Shown piece after piece: positions 61,153 through 64,000 of a DNA stretch of 64,000 nucleotides. Made by a program: the position numbers and the translations under genes. Every line of letters begins with the position of its first letter. The stretch's first letter is position 1. A model generated the notes under the pieces. That model was not told the DNA's origin, made no database searches, and was given only the letters and a program-made list of their open reading frames with translations. The DNA is from Legionella lytica (GTDB lineage Bacteria > Pseudomonadota > Gammaproteobacteria > Legionellales > Legionellaceae). The stretch is from contig NZ_CP071527.1 of assembly GCF_023921225.1 (NCBI RefSeq), forward strand, positions 2,322,501 to 2,386,500, in the 5' to 3' direction.

Positions 61153-62088
61153 ATGCGTTCATTAACTCTTTTACCTGATTTAAATGATTTATATTTCTTC
61201 TGTTGTGTTGTAGATGAAGGTAGTTTTACTCAGGCAAGCCTTAGCTTAGAAATGACGAAATCCAAATTAAGTCGACGTATTTCAGAATTAGAAAATTACT
61301 TAGGTGTGCGCCTACTTAATCGCTCGACGCGTAAGCTCAGTTTAACAGACATAGGTCAATTGGTTTATGAATACAGTAAAGCCATGGTGAACCAAGCCAG
61401 TTTTGCTCAAGAAGTAGCTATTCAAGCACAATCAAAACCTAAAGGACGTATTCATGTAACCTGCCCTACCTTGGTTGCTCAGTCGCATTTCAATACCATT
61501 ATTATCGAGTTTATGCGCCGTTATCCAGAAGTACGTGTCAATCTCTATGCCAGTGATCGTAAAGTAGATTTAATTGAAGAAGGCTTTGATATGGCCTTGA
61601 GGTTCCAGGTAAATCAACTGGAAGACTCTAATTTAATCGTTCGTAAATTAGGAGAGAGCACTCATTGCCTAATTGCGACCCCAACTTATTTGCAAGGACA
61701 CGCACCTTTAAAATTCCCTACTGAATTAACGCAGTTTTCCTGGTTAGGAAAAACGAAAATGGATGGTGTCAATCAATTGCAACTGATGCATACAAACGGA
61801 CAAAAGGTCAGCATTCCACTGACTCCTCGCCTTGAAAGTAATGAATGGACAATTTTAAAACATGCGGTTTTAGCAAGTTTGGGTATTGCATTATTGCCGT
61901 TAGAATATTGTAGTCAGGAAATTCAGGAGGGAAGCTTAATTCGTATTCTTCCAGAGTGGTCTTTATCTACTGCGAGTTTCTACCTCATTTATCCGTCTAA
62001 ACGGGGCTTAGTTCCCGCTGTACGCCATTTTATTGATTTTGTGGGTGAAGCAGTACAACAAAGCTGTACTGCATTGAAAAGTACTTAA
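61153..62088 (+). CDS. LysR-family transcriptional regulator
   Basis: A 311-residue LysR regulator of the usual length. The helix-turn-helix lies in the first 60 residues (FTQASLSLEMTKSKLSRRIS and NYLGVRLLNRSTRKLSLT), followed by the two-lobe effector domain (GRIHVTCPTLVAQSHFN and EGFDMALRFQ). It is divergent from azoR and likely regulates it, perhaps in response to quinones. That is inferred from position only. Confidence 0.93.
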   Translation: MRSLTLLPDLNDLYFFCCVVDEGSFTQASLSLEMTKSKLSRRISELENYLGVRLLNRSTRKLSLTDIGQLVYEYSKAMVNQASFAQEVAIQAQSKPKGRIHVTCPTLVAQSHFNTIIIEFMRRYPEVRVNLYASDRKVDLIEEGFDMALRFQVNQLEDSNLIVRKLGESTHCLIATPTYLQGHAPLKFPTELTQFSWLGKTKMDGVNQLQLMHTNGQKVSIPLTPRLESNEWTILKHAVLASLGIALLPLEYCSQEIQEGSLIRILPEWSLSTASFYLIYPSKRGLVPAVRHFIDFVGEAVQQSCTALKST

Positions 62089-62129
62089 CTCGAATTACCG
62101 CAGTAATTCAGTCAGTACACTCCCCCAAA

Positions 62130-63821
62130 TTATGGCTTTTTGCCACTTGCATACTCTTTCTGGCTGGCATTCAATGCCTCTGCCAGCCTAGCTTGATCCT
62201 CCCCTATTTTACCAAATAGAGTAAAAGCATGGTTCATGTGTATTATTTTGGCTTTAGGTAAGCGCAGAGTCACATCAGCATCGGCATTAAGAGGATCCTC
62301 ACTCGCCTCAAGTAATTCTCGTTTCGTCATTGTGCTAATGTATTTTGAAGTGCGTTCATGCTGAGGTAAAAACTCTTTGCCCTTAGCCATCCGCATCATT
62401 TTATAATAAGTATTTACATCGCGGTAAGTAAGCCTTACATCAAGGGCATTGTCTTGATTATAAATATCCAGCTCTTCATTTCTAGGGAGAGAAGGATCAT
62501 GTATTTTTGCATAATGCGGTTGCGCCGTGCTTTTAAAAATGCGCTCAAAAATAGCAGCTCCCAGCAAAGCAAGCCCTGTTGCAGCGACACCAAGCCCTAC
62601 AGCCAATACCCCACCAAGAACCGTAGCATAGGCAGCCAAGGCAACGATTGGCGCCAGCAGCAAGAAAGGCCAATTCCTAGCCAAAAAATAAGCTGTCGGG
62701 CGAATCACGTAAGTATAAGGAACCATGACACTATAATAAAATGCACTGCGAGCAACAGAAAAAATCCAAAAATTTCGTGAGCTGCGTTTAGCATTATCGT
62801 CTTTAGCATTAATGTAGGTAAATTGAGTGCCCTTAATACCTGCATAGTTTAATGCATGATCGGTAACGGAGGTGGGACCTTGTTTATGTTTGGGAGGCAT
62901 TACCTCTACTATTTCCCAATCATCTTTCCAAAAACCAAAATAAGAAACAGGATCATTTCCCTGTTTCTGTATTACAACACGAGGCTTCTGAGACAAGTTA
63001 TTCCCGTTCTCTAGATCATTAGTTGAGGGTGCCTCATGCAATCCCGCAGGATTTAAAGCATCAACGCGTGCTAGCTTATAATCCCCACTATCAATCGCGA
63101 GCAATAAGCTTAGTGAGCCCCCAAGGCTTGTTCCACACACGTGAGTGGGGTTGTGCTGTAACGCTAACCACTCGTGAAGACGCTGTCGACCTATTTTATA
63201 TAAAGAAGTCCTGACGGACTCAAAACCTCGAGCATCGGAATTTATCTGGGTTAAAAATCCTTGGCCTGCAGGATAGGTGGTTCCCATAAAAATTAAATGA
63301 GGTTGAGCATCCCGATTGATTAGAGGCTCAAGACCATAGGCAAAAACCCGATCCGAATCACGCTCTTTTCCAGTCGTTAATTCAATTGGTTTTACAGCAT
63401 ATTCCACAAGCACCCATTCATCGCCAATGTATTGAGGAATACTAATCGATTCATAGGGAGTTAAATCACTATAAGGTAACAATGCCAAACAATTACTTAA
63501 ATAAAGCTGTATTTGCTCTGATTGGTTTTTATTAAATTGTTGGCCTTCTAATTGATTAAATAACTCTAAAAAACCCTCTTGGAAGGCACGGCGCATTTCC
63601 TTTAAAAAACCTGGATTACGTTCAATAAAAACTGCATGAAAAACCGTTGGAGTTAATAACTCTCTCCAGGATTCGGTCCATCCCATCATCAATACACGCA
63701 ATACATTACGTGCGATAATAGGTGCCTGTTCTAATACAGAAAGCCCTGCTGCTGATTCAAAGCCTGCATGTCCAAAAAACTTCAAATCCAGCTCAGCTGT
63801 AAATGTATTGTCATTCAGCAT
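62130..63821 (-). CDS. Large alpha/beta-hydrolase-like protein with membrane hairpin
   Basis: I do not recognise the family with certainty. The likely start is the ATG with GGAG upstream, giving 563 residues; a TTG at 63836 would add five. A nucleophile elbow GTSLGG lies in HVCGTSLGGSLSLLLAIDSG (residues about 235-255), so a serine hydrolase or lipase-like activity is plausible. Two hydrophobic segments follow near residues 370-425 (FLLLAPIVALAAYATVLGG, AVGLGVAATGLALLGAAIF). There is no signal peptide. The hydrolase fold plus a membrane hairpin resembles some Legionella translocated proteins, but no translocation signal can be seen by eye. Confidence 0.7.
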   Translation of the reverse strand: MLNDNTFTAELDLKFFGHAGFESAAGLSVLEQAPIIARNVLRVLMMGWTESWRELLTPTVFHAVFIERNPGFLKEMRRAFQEGFLELFNQLEGQQFNKNQSEQIQLYLSNCLALLPYSDLTPYESISIPQYIGDEWVLVEYAVKPIELTTGKERDSDRVFAYGLEPLINRDAQPHLIFMGTTYPAGQGFLTQINSDARGFESVRTSLYKIGRQRLHEWLALQHNPTHVCGTSLGGSLSLLLAIDSGDYKLARVDALNPAGLHEAPSTNDLENGNNLSQKPRVVIQKQGNDPVSYFGFWKDDWEIVEVMPPKHKQGPTSVTDHALNYAGIKGTQFTYINAKDDNAKRSSRNFWIFSVARSAFYYSVMVPYTYVIRPTAYFLARNWPFLLLAPIVALAAYATVLGGVLAVGLGVAATGLALLGAAIFERIFKSTAQPHYAKIHDPSLPRNEELDIYNQDNALDVRLTYRDVNTYYKMMRMAKGKEFLPQHERTSKYISTMTKRELLEASEDPLNADADVTLRLPKAKIIHMNHAFTLFGKIGEDQARLAEALNASQKEYASGKKP

Positions 63822-63956
63822 GTATTGAATCTCCAAGGTGTTTAAAAATAAACATTATTGCACAAAACTATTACTCTGGTAAAGACTTAAGCTGCAGTTA
63901 TCTCTTACATTGAGGTGGCTATTGGCAAGGGAAAACCTGATTGCGAGCAACTTATG

Positions 63957-64000
63957 GTGCTTACTTAGGAAAAAACAGAAGAATTCGCTGCGCTGCATCC
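63957..64000. repeat. Partial copy of the third repeat family at the right edge
   Basis: GTGCTTACTTAGGAAAAAAC plus AGAAGAATTCGCTGCGCTGC closely matches the minus strand of 45021-45061. The window ends inside it. Confidence 0.6.

Overview
The window reads as chromosome of a Legionella-type gammaproteobacterium. It is AT-rich with many A+T-rich codons. It carries rnc-lepB-lepA, the type II secretion pair lspL-lspM, an S1/P1 nuclease, a eukaryote-like ecto-NTPDase, a Kdo hydroxylase-like gene, an FMN azoreductase and several secreted or membrane proteins of unknown role. Both the gene set and the split lspLM locus resemble Legionella. The genus call is an inference from gene content; no rRNA is present.

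Layout. 1-9.0 kb: 3' end of an M32 carboxypeptidase, rnc/lepB/lepA on the minus strand, mltB-lspL-lspM on the plus strand, an S1/P1 nuclease and a SPOR-domain lipoprotein. 9.2-11.2 kb: a dGTPase-like gene and three minus-strand tRNA genes (Glu, Glu, Ala). 11.3-13.0 kb: a large unrecognised protein. 13.4-31.3 kb: 24 tightly packed plus-strand genes encoding a complete flagellar-type export gate, MS ring, ATPase complex, rod, P and L rings, hook cap and hook, and two SpoA-domain C-ring proteins. 31.4-34.8 kb: a secreted protein, two tandem hydrophobic paralogues and a TPR protein. 34.8-44.0 kb: an MdtABC-like RND efflux operon with its outer membrane factor. 44.1-52.2 kb: Kdo hydroxylase-like protein, YchJ, a Kef-type transporter, a RoxA-type ribosomal oxygenase, a DMT transporter, an NTPDase and EpmC. 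52.3-57.9 kb: an MMPL exporter followed by an NRPS module (A-PCP-C) broken by a one-base frameshift. 58.1-64 kb: small secreted and outer membrane proteins, a membrane-bound cyclase-like protein, azoR with a divergent LysR regulator, and a large alpha/beta-hydrolase.

The most interesting object is the 13.4-31.3 kb cluster. It has almost everything needed to build a rod and hook through a type III export apparatus. It has no flagellin, filament cap, hook-filament junction proteins, FlgJ, stator, chemotaxis gene or recognisable FliG. The fliG position, between fliF and fliH, holds a 146-residue protein I do not recognise. FliF keeps only a very short cytoplasmic tail after its second membrane segment, the FliM-like protein is short like SctQ of injectisomes, and FlgH has no cysteine and so no lipobox. 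My reading is a non-rotating, filament-less flagellar-derived secretion apparatus. The alternative is that the missing genes lie elsewhere in the genome.

The intergenic regions are rich in dispersed palindromes, in at least three sequence families: one with arms like GTAGGTTGGGC/GCCCAACCTAC, one with a TACGCTGCGCTAAT-type loop, and one seen at 44977-45061 and at the right edge. I see no CRISPR array, insertion sequence or prophage.
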